From the NCBI RefSeq assembly GCF_026344035.1, contig NZ_JAPKND010000004.1:248001-312000 (forward strand): a DNA stretch of 64,000 nucleotides. Direction: 5' to 3'. The position numbers were made by a program, and so were the translations under genes. The notes under the pieces are model-generated. The model saw only the letters and a list, made by a program, of their open reading frames with translations, was not told where the DNA came from and searched no databases. Below, one piece after another: positions 63,946-64,000 of the stretch; positions within the stretch are counted from its first letter, which is position 1, and each line of letters opens with the position of its first letter. The stretch comes from Alcaligenes endophyticus (GTDB lineage: Bacteria > Pseudomonadota > Gammaproteobacteria > Burkholderiales > Burkholderiaceae_B).

Positions 63946-64000
63946 ATGCTTGGTCCCAAACGCCCCGTCTTCAAGCCCACTGCCTATGGTTCTTCGCGCC
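63946..64000 (+). CDS. Start of a hypothetical protein gene (runs off right edge)
   Basis: The ATG at 63946 opens a frame reading MLGPKRPVFKPTAYGSSR up to the window end. AGGA stands about 12 bases upstream, which is long. Proteins beginning this way are familiar as small membrane-anchored hypothetical proteins in Betaproteobacteria, but 18 codons cannot prove it. An overlapping ATG at 63936 in another frame is a competing start. Confidence 0.4.
   Translation, partial: MLGPKRPVFKPTAYGSSR

Noticed and set aside
1-64000. CRISPR array or defence island
   Set aside because: No regularly spaced direct repeats, cas genes, toxin-antitoxin pairs or restriction genes were seen on either strand.

Overview
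The window reads as a single chromosomal segment of a betaproteobacterium, most likely family Alcaligenaceae. The main reasons are Bug-type (TctC) periplasmic binding proteins, the local orders ffs-dnaX, hda-HAD-pcnB-folK, glyQ-glyS-gmhB-plsC and lptD-surA-rsmA facing amgK-murU, and CaiB/MaoC/acyl-CoA dehydrogenase catabolic clusters. Base composition looks close to half GC, which is low for Bordetella-like members and points to a lower-GC relative. That placement is inference; no 16S gene is present. No phage, plasmid, IS element, CRISPR array or integrated island was seen.

Layout. 1-6.5 kb: 5' part of dnaX, the 4.5S RNA gene (ffs), and an AddAB-like helicase-nuclease pair. 6.6-10.5 kb: molybdate regulator modE and the modABC transporter with a ModE-type operator sitting in the modA promoter, then a TSUP exporter. 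10.6-11.0 kb: the most striking locus, a tRNA-Arg(CCT) gene split directly after its anticodon by a 212-nt group I self-splicing intron of the Azoarcus/IC3 type, with no ORF. 11.2-17.2 kb: a CoA-thioester catabolic cluster (two acyl-CoA dehydrogenases, LysR regulator, CaiB CoA-transferase, MaoC-like protein, Bug binding protein). 17.2-24.7 kb: a TRAP transporter-GntR-DapA-like-aldehyde dehydrogenase operon, with a palindrome in its promoter, plus an MFS permease.

24.7-42 kb is mostly housekeeping: ybaK, xerD, maeB, a LysR/Bug/AEC-transporter group, tsaE-amiC, an inverted dedA, mutL-miaA, purM, then hda-HAD-pcnB-folK. 42-50 kb is amino-acid and central metabolism: an omega-amino acid:pyruvate aminotransferase with a divergent LysR regulator, a MocR-type regulator, an M81 (MlrC-type) metallopeptidase, class I fumarase and an enoyl-CoA hydratase. 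50-64 kb: glyQS-gmhB-plsC-ygjP-gloA, a fused SpmAB-like membrane protein, then rsmA-surA-lptD facing amgK-murU (peptidoglycan sugar recycling), and the start of one more gene at the right edge.

How the parts work together: outer-membrane biogenesis (SurA, LptD), envelope sugar recycling (AmgK, MurU) and heptose/phospholipid synthesis (GmhB, PlsC) cluster at the right. DNA replication and repair functions (DnaX, AddAB, MutL, Hda, XerD) are spread through the window. The accessory content is organic-acid uptake and CoA- or aldehyde-based catabolism, each unit carrying its own LysR, GntR or MocR regulator.
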